A stretch of DNA of 64,000 nucleotides from Thermococcus thermotolerans (GTDB lineage Archaea > Methanobacteriota_B > Thermococci > Thermococcales > Thermococcaceae): the NCBI RefSeq assembly GCF_024707485.1, contig NZ_CP102602.1, positions 2,006,865 to 2,070,864 on the forward strand. Direction: 5' to 3'. The stretch's first letter is position 1. Each line of letters starts with the position of its first letter. Shown in pieces: positions 42,014 through 50,866 of this stretch. A program made the translations under genes and the position numbers. Under the pieces are notes generated by a model. The model was given only the letters and a program-made list of their open reading frames with translations, had not been told where the DNA came from and did not search any database.

Positions 42014-42916
42014 TCACTGCCCCCTCGGGTTCTCCTCCTCTTTCCCGGCCTCCAGGTTATCCCGGGAGAGGGCTCCAAAGAGCGTTATCTCCTCCGCCTC
42101 GGTGAGCACCCTATCAATGTCAATGCGAGGAAGCTCTCTCCGTAGAATCGACAGCTGGGTCCCCGAAAATGAGCCCTCATCAATGGCGACAATTAGGGTT
42201 GATCCCGTCAGCACCATATAGTCCCTCAGAGTTGTGAGGAACTTCATCAGACTCCTGAAATCGTTGTAGAGCAGAAGGTGCTCCACCCCATCCAGGATCA
42301 CCAGGGCCCCACTGCCCTTCTCCGATATGAATCTCATTATCTCCCCCTGCAGAACGTGTAGCTTGGATGGGTCAACCGAGCCGGGAGCACCTATGCGGGT
42401 TATCCACACAACTCTGTCGAATGAAGGACATCCCTTGGGCTCAAGGCTTCTCCCGGCGTAGAGTACCGCCGTGGCCAACCTGCACAGCGGCTTTATCTTT
42501 GAAAGCTCGGAAACCTGGACTGTAAACCCTCCAACGGGCAGGGGGGTTCTCTCTCGCTCCTCCTTCGGTGCGGGGAATGTCCCTGATGGTATCTCAGGGA
42601 TCTCTGGAACTTTCCCCTGGCCAATCTGATGGAGGAGCCTGAGATAGGTAAATATTGCGGTGAGGATAGTAACGTACGAAAGCGTGAAAAACGTTGCCAT
42701 TACCCACCATGCCCTGAGGCCGGTTCCTGATTCTATTATAGTCCCCGCGCTCCCGACGATGGAAAAGACGCTGGATAGAAGGGCAAGATAGGCTAACCTC
42801 CTTGAGATCGGGGTCTCAAGTGTCTTAAGGTATCCGTACGCCCTGTACGCCGCCACCACCGATACGGAGAGGATTATGAGGCCCGCGACTAGGCCCGGAG
42901 GATTGTAGATTTCCAT
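42014..42916 (-). CDS. DUF835 membrane protein
   Basis: 300-residue protein: three N-terminal helices (LVAGLIILSVSVVAAYRAYGYL; LAYLALLSSVFSIVGSAGTII; WWVMATFFTLSYVTILTAIFTYL), a Pro-rich linker (residues 103-125), then a cytoplasmic DUF835 domain (about 130-285) with RLATAVLYAGRSLEP, WITRIG, DGVEHLLLYNDFRSLMKFL and LIVAIDEGSF. DUF835 resembles a RecA/KaiC-like core without an ATP loop, and the family is expanded in Thermococcales. A sensor or regulatory role is only a guess. Monocistronic; the GH130 gene ends 32 bp upstream on the same strand. Confidence 0.83.
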   Translation of the reverse strand: MEIYNPPGLVAGLIILSVSVVAAYRAYGYLKTLETPISRRLAYLALLSSVFSIVGSAGTIIESGTGLRAWWVMATFFTLSYVTILTAIFTYLRLLHQIGQGKVPEIPEIPSGTFPAPKEERERTPLPVGGFTVQVSELSKIKPLCRLATAVLYAGRSLEPKGCPSFDRVVWITRIGAPGSVDPSKLHVLQGEIMRFISEKGSGALVILDGVEHLLLYNDFRSLMKFLTTLRDYMVLTGSTLIVAIDEGSFSGTQLSILRRELPRIDIDRVLTEAEEITLFGALSRDNLEAGKEEENPRGQ

Positions 42917-42948
42917 GGGGGCCCCTCTTAGCCACCTTGTCTCCGGCC

Positions 42949-43869
42949 CTACTTAAAACTTGCTGAGCTTGAACCTATCGTCCCTATGGCAAGCCCGACG
43001 TGTCTGTCTGCTCCCCCGTAGTAGAGGTAGTATCTGCCCTCATGTTCTATCATCGCCTCCGCGAACACCACGTTGTCAACCCATCCGTAAAGCTCCCAGT
43101 CGAAGGTCGGCCTGAGGATGGGTTTCTCTGTTCTCCAGATGAGCTTTCTCGGGTCTTCCAGATCAAAGAGGGTCGCGTGGGTGTAGTAGACGAGCTTTCC
43201 GTCCTCGTGGAAGGCTTCGCTGTGTATAAGGAGTATTCCGTCCTCCGTGAGAATGGGGGCGGGTCCAGGCTCAACTAAATGGCCCCTCGGCCTCAGGACG
43301 GGCTCCCTCTCGTACTCCCAGTGAAGGAGATCCTTGGAATAGGCGATCCATATGTTTGAGTCGCCGAAGTACATGATGTAGTGCCCCTTAAACGGCCCAG
43401 ACTTCATTTTCTCCGTCAACATGGCTCCACTCTTGGTCCAGTTTTTGGTGGTGTTCTTCTGCGCGGGGAACTCCTCAAAGACCACCCCGTGCTTCTTCCA
43501 GTTCAGAAGGTTCTTCGAGGTGGCTATGCAGAGCCGTGCCGTCTTTCCATCGTAGCCGGTGTAAGTCATGTAGTATGTCTTTCCAATCCTCACAACGCGT
43601 GGGTCCTCAACGCCGAGGCTCTCCCAGCTGTATTCAGGCTCCATAACGGGCTCCGGGTGTCTGATGAAGTTGATTCCATCCTCACTCAGCGCCAGCCCGA
43701 TTCTTCCTGTTATCTTTTCCCCTTTGGTCTCCGCACGGTAGAGCATGACCACCTTTCCTCTCCTTTTGACCACCGCGGGGTTGTAGACGTTCTTTGAGTC
43801 GAACCCTTCATCTGAAGGGGAAAGCACGGGTTTTGGAAGTTTTTCAAACCTGAACTCATAGGGGTTCAA
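42949..43869 (-). CDS. GH130 family glycoside phosphorylase
   Basis: 306-residue five-bladed beta-propeller of family GH130, whose members phosphorolyse beta-1,4- or beta-1,2-mannosides to mannose 1-phosphate. Marks: YNPAVV, RIGLALSEDGINF, GVEDPRVVRIGKTYYMTYTGYD (with the catalytic-type Asp in EDPR), TKNWTKSGAMLTEK, and NVVFAEAMIEHEGRYYLYYGGADRHVGLA. I place the start at TTG 43869 because GGAGGTG lies 6 nt before it; the upstream ATG 43884 overlaps that site. It overlaps the upstream gene by 14 nt, at the end of the treT operon. Confidence 0.88.
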   Translation of the reverse strand: MNPYEFRFEKLPKPVLSPSDEGFDSKNVYNPAVVKRRGKVVMLYRAETKGEKITGRIGLALSEDGINFIRHPEPVMEPEYSWESLGVEDPRVVRIGKTYYMTYTGYDGKTARLCIATSKNLLNWKKHGVVFEEFPAQKNTTKNWTKSGAMLTEKMKSGPFKGHYIMYFGDSNIWIAYSKDLLHWEYEREPVLRPRGHLVEPGPAPILTEDGILLIHSEAFHEDGKLVYYTHATLFDLEDPRKLIWRTEKPILRPTFDWELYGWVDNVVFAEAMIEHEGRYYLYYGGADRHVGLAIGTIGSSSASFK

Positions 43870-45718
43870 CGCTAACACCTCCATCTACAACTACAAGGTA
43901 CCTCCTTCCTCCAAATGAAAGGCCTCTCAGGACGATGTTCGTTCCCTCCGCCGGCTGGATGGTGAGCTCCTCCCCCGCCTCCATTCCCAGCGCGGCGGTA
44001 ACGAAGGCAAAAACGCTCGCCGCACTCCAGACCTGAGGGGAGTTGGCCCTCGGGACGGGAACGAGCTCATCGAGCCCGCTGTACAGCTCCGGAAGCTCCC
44101 TCTCCGGCAGAAGCTTCGCGGCGGTGAAAACCCTCTCCATAAGCTCCTTCGCAAGGTCAACCCTTCCAACCCTCGCCAGGCCAAGGGCTATCAGTGCGTT
44201 GTCGTGCGGCCAGACACTTCCGCGGTGGTAGCTGAAGGGGTTGTAGGCTTTCTCCCTGGCGCTCAGGGTTCTTATCCCGTACCGGGAGAGCATGTCCGGC
44301 TGGAAAAGTCTCTCCGCGAGCTCCTCTTCGTGCTCGGCTATACCCGTCAGGAGCAGGTGCCCCATGTTGGAGGAGACTACTCCGAGCGGCCTTTCCTCCC
44401 CATCCAGCGCGAGGGCGTAGTAGGAGCCGAGCCAGAAGTCGCGGTTGAACCTTTTCCTGAGCCGTTTCGCCTCCCTGATTAGGGCCCCCTCATCGAGATC
44501 GGTCAGTCCAAGCTCCCCTGCGAGCCTGAGCGCCCAGTGGGCGTAGCCCTGCACCTCGACGAGCGCTATCGGCGGCTTTGGAAGCTTCCCCTCCTCGTCA
44601 ACTATAGCATCCCTCGAATCCTTCCACCCCTTGTTGCCGAGTATCCCCGGAACGTAGGTTATGTAACCATCATCGAGCTTTCCGAGTATCCACTCGACGG
44701 CGGCGGTCAGGTTCGGCCTCAGTTCCTCAATCAGTTTCCTGTCCTTGGTCCAGCGCAGGTACTCGCCCGCCAGCGCCACGTAGAGTGGAGTTGCATCGAC
44801 CGTGCCGTAGTAAGGTGCGAAGGGAACCTTTCCCGACTGGGCGAGCTGACCAAGGCGGAACTCGTGGGGTATCTTCCCCGGCTCCTCCTCGTTCTTCGGG
44901 TTGGTTCTCTTTCCCTGGAGTCTCCCGAAGAGCCTCAGCGTGCCGGCGGCGTATTCCGGGTAGTACGGCAGGAGAAAGAGCGAGGTTATTATCGCGTCCC
45001 TTCCGAAGGGACAGGCAAAGTATGGAATCCCCGCGAGGGGAACCGGCCCGAAGCGCGTGAACAGCGTCAGGGCGTTTATGTTCTCAACCGCCCTCTCGAA
45101 TATCCCGTCGATGGCGGGTGAGCCGGTGAAGGCGACGTTTTTTATCGTTTCCCTTTTCTCCGCGAGTATCTCCGAGACCCTGCCCTCGATTTTAGGGACG
45201 AAGCGGACGTAGAGAACCGCCTTTCCGAGGGGGGGTACCTCAAGTTCCGCCCTTAAGAGACTCCCCTCCCTCTCCATGTTGGTCTCAACGAAGAGGCTCC
45301 TCCTTCCGGCGGGGCTTTCCCTCAGATGCCTTCCTCCTGCTGGAGCTATGGCCTTTCCGCCCTTCAGCCCCATGAAGCCCCTGACCTGGAATATGTCCTC
45401 AAGGGGAGCCTCGTAGGAGTACCTGACCCTGACACTTAGCGGTTCTTCCGACGTGTTGTAGAAGGAGAGCTTTTCTTCGTAAACCCCGTCAAGGGTTCTC
45501 AGCCTCCCCAGGATTCCTCGTTCGCCGAGGGCGAAGTGTGAAACCGCGCGGGTAAAGGTGGACGATGCCCCGATGAAGCCCGGCGCTGGAGAAACCTCAA
45601 GCTTGGCCTTTCTGACGAATCTGGTGTCGAGAAAATAAAAGCCGTCGTAATGGGAGGGCATGTCCCCCCTCTCATCGCTCAGGACAAAGGCCCCGTTGCC
45701 AGCTAAGATGGTCTTCAT
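43856..45718 (-). CDS. Glycogen-debranching-like (alpha/alpha)6 glycosidase
   Basis: 620-residue protein. Residues 1-200 are a beta-sandwich of the GDE N-terminal type (MPSHYDGFYFLDTRFVRKA; SRTLDGVYEEKL-like segment), and residues 210-600 are an (alpha/alpha)6 barrel of the amylo-alpha-1,6-glucosidase group: FACPFGRDAIITSLFLLP holds the probable acid Asp, then ATPLYVALAGEYLRWT, VEVQGYAHWAL, and PFSYHRGSVWPHDNALIALGLAR. The barrel family also covers other exo-glycosidases, so substrate is open; neighbours suggest oligosaccharide trimming. ATG 45718 follows GAGGGGTAGTC. It is 3 nt from the isomerase stop. Confidence 0.83.
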   Translation of the reverse strand: MKTILAGNGAFVLSDERGDMPSHYDGFYFLDTRFVRKAKLEVSPAPGFIGASSTFTRAVSHFALGERGILGRLRTLDGVYEEKLSFYNTSEEPLSVRVRYSYEAPLEDIFQVRGFMGLKGGKAIAPAGGRHLRESPAGRRSLFVETNMEREGSLLRAELEVPPLGKAVLYVRFVPKIEGRVSEILAEKRETIKNVAFTGSPAIDGIFERAVENINALTLFTRFGPVPLAGIPYFACPFGRDAIITSLFLLPYYPEYAAGTLRLFGRLQGKRTNPKNEEEPGKIPHEFRLGQLAQSGKVPFAPYYGTVDATPLYVALAGEYLRWTKDRKLIEELRPNLTAAVEWILGKLDDGYITYVPGILGNKGWKDSRDAIVDEEGKLPKPPIALVEVQGYAHWALRLAGELGLTDLDEGALIREAKRLRKRFNRDFWLGSYYALALDGEERPLGVVSSNMGHLLLTGIAEHEEELAERLFQPDMLSRYGIRTLSAREKAYNPFSYHRGSVWPHDNALIALGLARVGRVDLAKELMERVFTAAKLLPERELPELYSGLDELVPVPRANSPQVWSAASVFAFVTAALGMEAGEELTIQPAEGTNIVLRGLSFGGRRYLVVVDGGVSVEPL

Positions 45719-45721
45719 TGA

Positions 45722-47200
45722 CTACCCCTCAAGGAAGGATTTTACCTCCCTTGAGTCTTCAAGGTTTATTGCCTTTACCCCCCAGAGCCTCGCGGTAAAG
45801 CGGAGCTCCTCTGTGTAGTCGCCGGGAACCAGCGAGAGGTGGTTGGCCCCCATGGCAGAGATAAAGCCCTCCTTGTCGAGCGGGTTCCTTATGGCCGTAT
45901 GCGGCCACTGCTTGCCCCATTTGAGCCTCGATTCCATCTCCTCCGTTATCTCAAGGCCCTCCGCGAGGAAGTAGAGGAGGTAGTACTCGCCGCCCCTCCG
46001 TATGAGCCTCGCCACGGTGAACTCCGCCGGAGGGGTTCTGTAGGTTAGCGCCCCGCCGCTCGCCCCCTGGCACTGTCCCTGGACGGTTGTTGCTTTGAGG
46101 TTCTCCTCTGGGTTCTCGCTCAGCCTTGCGTAGTAGAGGGAAGCCGCGCCGCAGTTGGCTATCATGACGACCTCGTCGTCCACGTACTTTATGTCGCCGA
46201 AGAGCGGGGGCTTTCCGCTGAGGTAGAAGAGCAGGGCCGAGCTTATCGTGCCCTTGACGTCGCCCTCGCATGTGGCGGGGATCACCTCCTTCTCACCCTC
46301 GGCATCGAGGTTGAACGGAAAGAGCGCGGGAATCAGACAGGCCGTAACGCCGTAGACCTCGCTCAGCTCCGGCTGGCACTTTATCGAGACGGCCGAAACG
46401 TTACTCTGCTCTTTCCAGCTCTCCTTTGCGGCGAGATATATGGCTATCTGCCTCCTCAAAGCCTCCGGTGTCAGCATGAGGTCGTCAAACTTGACCTCCG
46501 TTTTCTCGGTCAGCCAGTCATAGAACTCCTCCACGCGGACCCTCAGCCTCCCGTCCGAGAGCATCTCCTCCGCCTTCCTCACCAGAAAGTACTGGTCGAG
46601 GGTTATGAAGTCGCCGACGATTCTCTTAAGCCTCGGCAGGTCGTCCATGAGGTGCTCCATCCCGAGGGTGTACGGAGCCCCCCAGAGGAGGAGGGACTTC
46701 TTAGACAGCTTTGAGACGGCTTCAACGGCCCTGGCCCAGGCCTTTACCTTTTTAACGTCCCCCTTTAGGCGGACGTGGTTGAGGGCATGCTCGTTCACGG
46801 CACTCTCCCAGAGCGAGGCACCAACGGATGTGACGCACGTAGTCCCGGCCCATGCCGGATCGTCGTCGGCGTAGAGCAGTATCGGCCTCTTGGTCTCCCT
46901 AACGAGTGCCGTAACGAGGTTGCTCTCCGTCCAGTGCCACAGGCCCGCTATGATTCCGGAGGCGGAGCTCCCCCCGACTATCTCGGTGGTCCTGAAGCTC
47001 TCATTCATAGAATCTACCCCGAAGTTCTTGCCGGCTTTGAGGGCTTCGTATTTTCCAAGCCTCTCGTTCACGTCGAGAACTTCAAAGCCGGCCTTTCTAA
47101 GCTCCCCGATGAGGGCGGAGTGCTTCTCCATCAGAGCCCTCTCGCGCTCGATCGAGAGGGCCGTTGGCCGGGGGTCAGTGAACGTTATTACCGCTATCAT
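45722..47200 (-). CDS. L-fucose/arabinose isomerase-like ketol-isomerase
   Basis: 492-residue protein with the FucI/AraA fold. The metal ligands appear to be Glu in CEGDVKGTISSALLFYL, Asp in PPLFGDIKYVDD and His in GANHLSLVPGDY; also SIKCQPELSEVYGVTACLIPALF. It should interconvert an aldose and ketose, but whether fucose, arabinose, mannose or another sugar cannot be read off. In this operon, with GH130 and a PfkB kinase across the divergon, a mannose- or hexose-isomerase role would make sense (inference). ATG 47200 is chosen over GTG 47209, which is part of AAGGTGGTGG. Confidence 0.82.
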   Translation of the reverse strand: MIAVITFTDPRPTALSIERERALMEKHSALIGELRKAGFEVLDVNERLGKYEALKAGKNFGVDSMNESFRTTEIVGGSSASGIIAGLWHWTESNLVTALVRETKRPILLYADDDPAWAGTTCVTSVGASLWESAVNEHALNHVRLKGDVKKVKAWARAVEAVSKLSKKSLLLWGAPYTLGMEHLMDDLPRLKRIVGDFITLDQYFLVRKAEEMLSDGRLRVRVEEFYDWLTEKTEVKFDDLMLTPEALRRQIAIYLAAKESWKEQSNVSAVSIKCQPELSEVYGVTACLIPALFPFNLDAEGEKEVIPATCEGDVKGTISSALLFYLSGKPPLFGDIKYVDDEVVMIANCGAASLYYARLSENPEENLKATTVQGQCQGASGGALTYRTPPAEFTVARLIRRGGEYYLLYFLAEGLEITEEMESRLKWGKQWPHTAIRNPLDKEGFISAMGANHLSLVPGDYTEELRFTARLWGVKAINLEDSREVKSFLEG

Positions 47201-47210
47201 GGCCACCACC

Positions 47211-48329
47211 TTAGAATACTGCTTTTCCTGTGTTTTTGTTGAAGATGTGGGCTTTGTTCATGTCGAATACCACATCAATCTCCTGGCCTTCCTTCACCTT
47301 GGACTCCGAGCGGAAGGCTCCCAAGAACGTCACTTCCCCAACGCGCAAGTGGACTATCTTTTCACTCCCTAAGTTCTCGATAATGTCAACCGTTGCTCTA
47401 ACCATGTTCTCCCCTGGAACTTTCACTTGAGCGAACATTGCATCGTAAACGTCCTCTGGGCGAATGCCAAAGATGACTTCCTTTCCAATCAAGCCCTCCT
47501 CGCGGAGAACTTCAACTTGATCCGGGAGGAGTTTGAGCTTGAATTCCCCAAAGTCGGCAAAACCGTCCTCTGTTATTGTTGCGTCAATGAAGTTCATTGG
47601 CGGTGAACCAATAAAGCCTGCAACGAAGGTGTTGGCTGGCTTGTCGTAGACCTCTTCTGGCGTGCCCACTTGTTGTAAAACGCCAGCGTTTATGACTGCT
47701 ATTCTATCACCCATGGTCATGGCTTCAACTTGATCGTGAGTCACGTAAATGGTGGTTACTCCCAGTTGCTTCTGGAGTCTCTTGAGTTCCGCGCGCATTT
47801 TTACCCTGAGTTTTGCATCCAGGTTGCTGAGTGGTTCGTCCATGAGGAAGACTTGAGGTTTTCTCACGATTGCCCTGCCCAATGCTACGCGCTGTCTTTG
47901 ACCGCCAGAGAGTTCTCTCGGTTTTCTTTTGAGGAGCTCTGTCAAGCCGAGCATTTCCGCGACTTCTCTGACGCGCTGGTCGATCTCCTGTTTTGGAACT
48001 TTTCTGAGTTTGAGGGGGAAGGCTATGTTGTCGTAGACTGTCATGTGGGGGTATAATGCGTAGCTCTGGAAGACCATGGCTATGTCCCGGTCTTTTGGGG
48101 GGATGAAGACGCCTTTTTCCGGGTCGGCGACTAGCTTATCCCCAATGTAGATTTGGCCTTTTGTGGGTTCTTCCAGGCCGGAGATCATTCTCAGGGTTGT
48201 TGTTTTCCCGCAGCCGCTTGGCCCGAGGAGGATCATGAATTCCCCATCCTTAACGTGAAGATTCATATCCTTAACAGCCGTGAAGTCCCCGAACCGCTTC
48301 CAAACGTTCACAAGCCGAACATCCGCCAT
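47211..48329 (-). CDS. malK: Sugar ABC transporter ATPase (MalK)
   Basis: 372-residue ATPase with Walker A GPSGCGKTT, Q-loop [38 protein letters not shown] and a MalK C-terminal OB domain (FGIRPEDVYDAMF). It likely powers the SBP/permease system of the divergent operon at 50867-53896, which has no ATPase of its own. GGTGATTTT precedes ATG 48329. In P. furiosus and T. litoralis malK lies with trmB and treT as here. It may serve more than one CUT1 importer. Confidence 0.92.
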   Translation of the reverse strand: MADVRLVNVWKRFGDFTAVKDMNLHVKDGEFMILLGPSGCGKTTTLRMISGLEEPTKGQIYIGDKLVADPEKGVFIPPKDRDIAMVFQSYALYPHMTVYDNIAFPLKLRKVPKQEIDQRVREVAEMLGLTELLKRKPRELSGGQRQRVALGRAIVRKPQVFLMDEPLSNLDAKLRVKMRAELKRLQKQLGVTTIYVTHDQVEAMTMGDRIAVINAGVLQQVGTPEEVYDKPANTFVAGFIGSPPMNFIDATITEDGFADFGEFKLKLLPDQVEVLREEGLIGKEVIFGIRPEDVYDAMFAQVKVPGENMVRATVDIIENLGSEKIVHLRVGEVTFLGAFRSESKVKEGQEIDVVFDMNKAHIFNKNTGKAVF

Positions 48330-48339
48330 AAAATCACCC

Positions 48340-49359
48340 TCAAACTATGGTCAGCCGGATCATGGTCGTTTCATAATCCTCCAAAACCGCGAACATTCCC
48401 CCGACCTTTACTATCCCCCTCTCCGTCTCCAGGTCGAAGCTGTCTATTCCCTCATCAAGCGCCACGGTGTAGCCAACAACGCGGCCTTCAAGTTCCTCCA
48501 TCTCACCCGTGACGAGGTTCCTCCCAAGGACTTTGGCATAAATAACGCCGTCGTTGAGGTGCCGCCTTATTATGTCCACGGCGTGGAAGTTCGCAAAGAA
48601 CCGCAGGTCGTCCCTGTTTTTTATCCCCTCCAGTATGAGGCTGGACTCCTTGAAGGCCTCCCTGATGAAGCTGTACTGGGAGAATATTATCTCGGGATAG
48701 GTCGCCTTGAAGCTGGGTGGGTTCCTCGGCCGGAAACCGATGTTCTGGATGTCTATGACTTCTCTGCCGTCAAACATCCCTATGAAGTGGTTCAGCTTGT
48801 GGAACTTCCTCACGTAGAGGTTGCCGAGCTTGGCAAAATCGGAGAGGTCTATCTGCTCTTCGGTATAGAGGGAGATTGTGGTTCCCCTCTTGAGGGCGGT
48901 CTTTATGTTGTCCTCTATTTTCTCCAGAAACTTCTCGGGGGCCACCAGTATGGCCTCATAGGAACTGGAGTCTATGGACTCCTTCACCATCTCGACGGCT
49001 ATGCTGAGGTCCTTAGTGCGCCAGATTCCGGGTCTCTCCTCGGTCTTTACCTTGACCCTCTGGAGCTCCTTTTCAAGCTCCTCCTTGATTCCATCTATGT
49101 CTCTTTTGAACTTCAGAAACGCTATCTTGGGGGAATACGCGACGTACACCTTCGGAGAACCCTCAACCTCGTTGACGAAGCCCCTCGCCTTCAGTGATGC
49201 TATGGTGTCGTAGACCCTGTTGTAGGGCACGCCGCTTCTCTCGGATATCTCCTTCGCCGTGCTCGGTCCGTAGACGAGGAGGGTCCAGTATATCATGACC
49301 TCATACTTCGTGAAGCCTATCCTGGTCAGCATGGTTATGGCCTTCTCGCTGATCTCCAT
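48340..49359 (-). CDS. trmB: TrmB-family sugar-sensing transcription regulator
   Basis: 339-residue regulator: winged helix (residues 5-80; YGPSTAKEISERSGVPYNRVYDTIASLKARGF), a coiled coil (DIDGIKEELEKELQRVK) and a large C-terminal sugar-binding domain (residues 110-339). The full length and binding domain match TrmB, the maltose/trehalose repressor of P. furiosus and T. litoralis, in which bound sugar releases DNA. Gene order treT-trmB-malK is as in those species. Its likely operators are the identical 16-bp palindromes at 50624 and 50815. GGGGAGGGGTAGGT precedes the ATG. Confidence 0.9.
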   Translation of the reverse strand: MEISEKAITMLTRIGFTKYEVMIYWTLLVYGPSTAKEISERSGVPYNRVYDTIASLKARGFVNEVEGSPKVYVAYSPKIAFLKFKRDIDGIKEELEKELQRVKVKTEERPGIWRTKDLSIAVEMVKESIDSSSYEAILVAPEKFLEKIEDNIKTALKRGTTISLYTEEQIDLSDFAKLGNLYVRKFHKLNHFIGMFDGREVIDIQNIGFRPRNPPSFKATYPEIIFSQYSFIREAFKESSLILEGIKNRDDLRFFANFHAVDIIRRHLNDGVIYAKVLGRNLVTGEMEELEGRVVGYTVALDEGIDSFDLETERGIVKVGGMFAVLEDYETTMIRLTIV

Positions 49360-49361
49360 AC

Positions 49362-50606
49362 CTACCCCTCCCCAGAAAATGAGAGGAGGAGGTCTAAATA
49401 CCTTTCCAGATGTCTGGTGATGAGGAAGTTCTCCCTCACGCGTTCCCTGGCGCTGATGCCAAGCCTTTCGGCCTTCTCAGGGTGCTTCAGCAGGTAAATG
49501 ACTTTTTCGACGGCCTCTTCAATGCCGTTCACGAGGAAGCCGGTTTCCCCATCAACCACCTGGAACTTAATCCCCCCAACGGCTCTACCCACGACTGGCT
49601 TACCCTTCCACATGGCCTCCGTCACAGTCAGCCCAAAGCCTTCTCTGATGGACATCTGCAAGACCACGTCACTCGCCCGCTGGAAAGCATTGACTTCGCG
49701 GGCGTGGACTCCGGTCAAATTCGTCAGGACTTTAACGTCGTAGTCCTCGCCAATCTTCCTTAGGGTCTTCTCGAAGTAAACCCAGCCCTCAGGGTCGTCA
49801 GCCGCCATGACCCCGACAAGAAGCAACTGAACCTCCGGAATCCTCTCCTTCACTTTCCGGTAGACCTCGATAACGTCGAAGACACCCTTCCAGGGGTCGA
49901 AGCGGGCAACCTGTGTGATTATCGGCCTGTCCGGGTCAACGTCGAACCTTTCCAGCGTTTTAAGAACTTCTGACTCTTTCAGTTCCATGTTCTTCTCACT
50001 CAGCGGGTCAATTGACGGAGGCATGATGACGGTTTTCTCCGGGTTCAAATCCGGTTGAACGTATTCTGGAAGGTGGAAGATGTACCGATCGTATTTTTGA
50101 ACATACTCTCTCAGGAACGCCCAGAATTCCATGTTCGGGTCGCTCAGGTCGATATGGCATCGCCAGATCCAGGGTTGGGTTTTCTCGTAGAAGTCTATGA
50201 GCGCCGCGGGTTGTGGGTCGTGGATGAGAACGTAGTCAAATTCGCTTAGGTCAGCTTTCTGAGCGTTCTCTTCGTTGGTTTTGATGTAGAGGTTCTTCAT
50301 TTCCCCGGTGAGTTTGAGGTCTTTATTGCCCTGAAGGGCGTTGTGGAAGCTTTTGGTGACGTTGAAGAACTCGTCACTTCCTTCGATGACCCACCACTCC
50401 GCCCTTATTCCGACGTCGTTCATGAGGGGCACCAGATTGCTCAGTATCTCGGCGACGCCACCACCGTATGCGGTTGAGTTGACGTGGGCGAACTTGGCTC
50501 CCGAGAGCTTTTCACTCTTTTCCATAATCCTTGAGACGGCATCTTCTCCGGCAACAGAGGGATAGTCCTCAATCCTCTTCCGGGGCAGTTTCGTAACCTG
50601 GAACAT
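49362..50606 (-). CDS. treT: Trehalose glycosyltransferring synthase (TreT)
   Basis: 414-residue GT4-type GT-B enzyme that reversibly joins NDP-glucose and glucose to trehalose. Marks: NSTAYGGGVAEILSNLVPLM, HIDLSDPN, PPSIDPLSEKN, and the E-x7-E motif REGFGLTVTEAMWKG that holds the donor. In Thermococcales treT is part of the trehalose/maltose importer operon and probably works toward breakdown of imported trehalose. ATG 50606 is preceded by GGAGGA (50619-50614) at 8 nt. It is first in the minus-strand operon, with minus TATA in the TATATATAAAAA block near 50671-50683. Confidence 0.92.
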   Translation of the reverse strand: MFQVTKLPRKRIEDYPSVAGEDAVSRIMEKSEKLSGAKFAHVNSTAYGGGVAEILSNLVPLMNDVGIRAEWWVIEGSDEFFNVTKSFHNALQGNKDLKLTGEMKNLYIKTNEENAQKADLSEFDYVLIHDPQPAALIDFYEKTQPWIWRCHIDLSDPNMEFWAFLREYVQKYDRYIFHLPEYVQPDLNPEKTVIMPPSIDPLSEKNMELKESEVLKTLERFDVDPDRPIITQVARFDPWKGVFDVIEVYRKVKERIPEVQLLLVGVMAADDPEGWVYFEKTLRKIGEDYDVKVLTNLTGVHAREVNAFQRASDVVLQMSIREGFGLTVTEAMWKGKPVVGRAVGGIKFQVVDGETGFLVNGIEEAVEKVIYLLKHPEKAERLGISARERVRENFLITRHLERYLDLLLSFSGEG

Positions 50607-50623
50607 GTCGAGACTCCTCCCTT

Positions 50624-50639
50624 TATACTTTTAGTATAT
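50624..50639 (-). promoter_or_regulatory. Operator copy 1, treT leader
   Basis: TATACTTTTAGTATAT, an inverted repeat with arms ATACT/AGTAT around TTT. It lies between the minus-strand promoter and the treT ribosome site. The same 16 bases, reverse-complemented, occur at 50815-50830. It resembles the TACT...AGTA arms of the known TrmB trehalose/maltose operator, though with a shorter spacer. Probably the TrmB site of this operon. Confidence 0.75.
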
Positions 50640-50814
50640 GAATACCCGGCAAATGTTTGGCTGTCTATATATAAAAAGTTTTTTGAAATATATCCCGAAT
50701 TTTAATGGACATATCGTAAATAAAGTTGGCATTTTCCGTTATTAATCCGGACATTTTCCCAAATTCTCGGAAAATTATGGACATAAATTAACAGGGGCTT
50801 TCCGAAAAATATAA

Positions 50815-50830
50815 ATATACTAAAAGTATA
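50815..50830 (+). promoter_or_regulatory. Operator copy 2, promoter of the SBP operon
   Basis: ATATACTAAAAGTATA is the exact reverse complement of the copy at 50624-50639. It follows immediately after the plus-strand TATA box AAATATAAAT (about 50806-50815) and would block initiation when bound. Identical copies in both divergent promoters point to one regulator, most simply TrmB encoded in the left operon. Confidence 0.75.
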
Positions 50831-50866
50831 CAGCCCTAGTGAACAGCCCTGGCGAGGTGTCTATCT

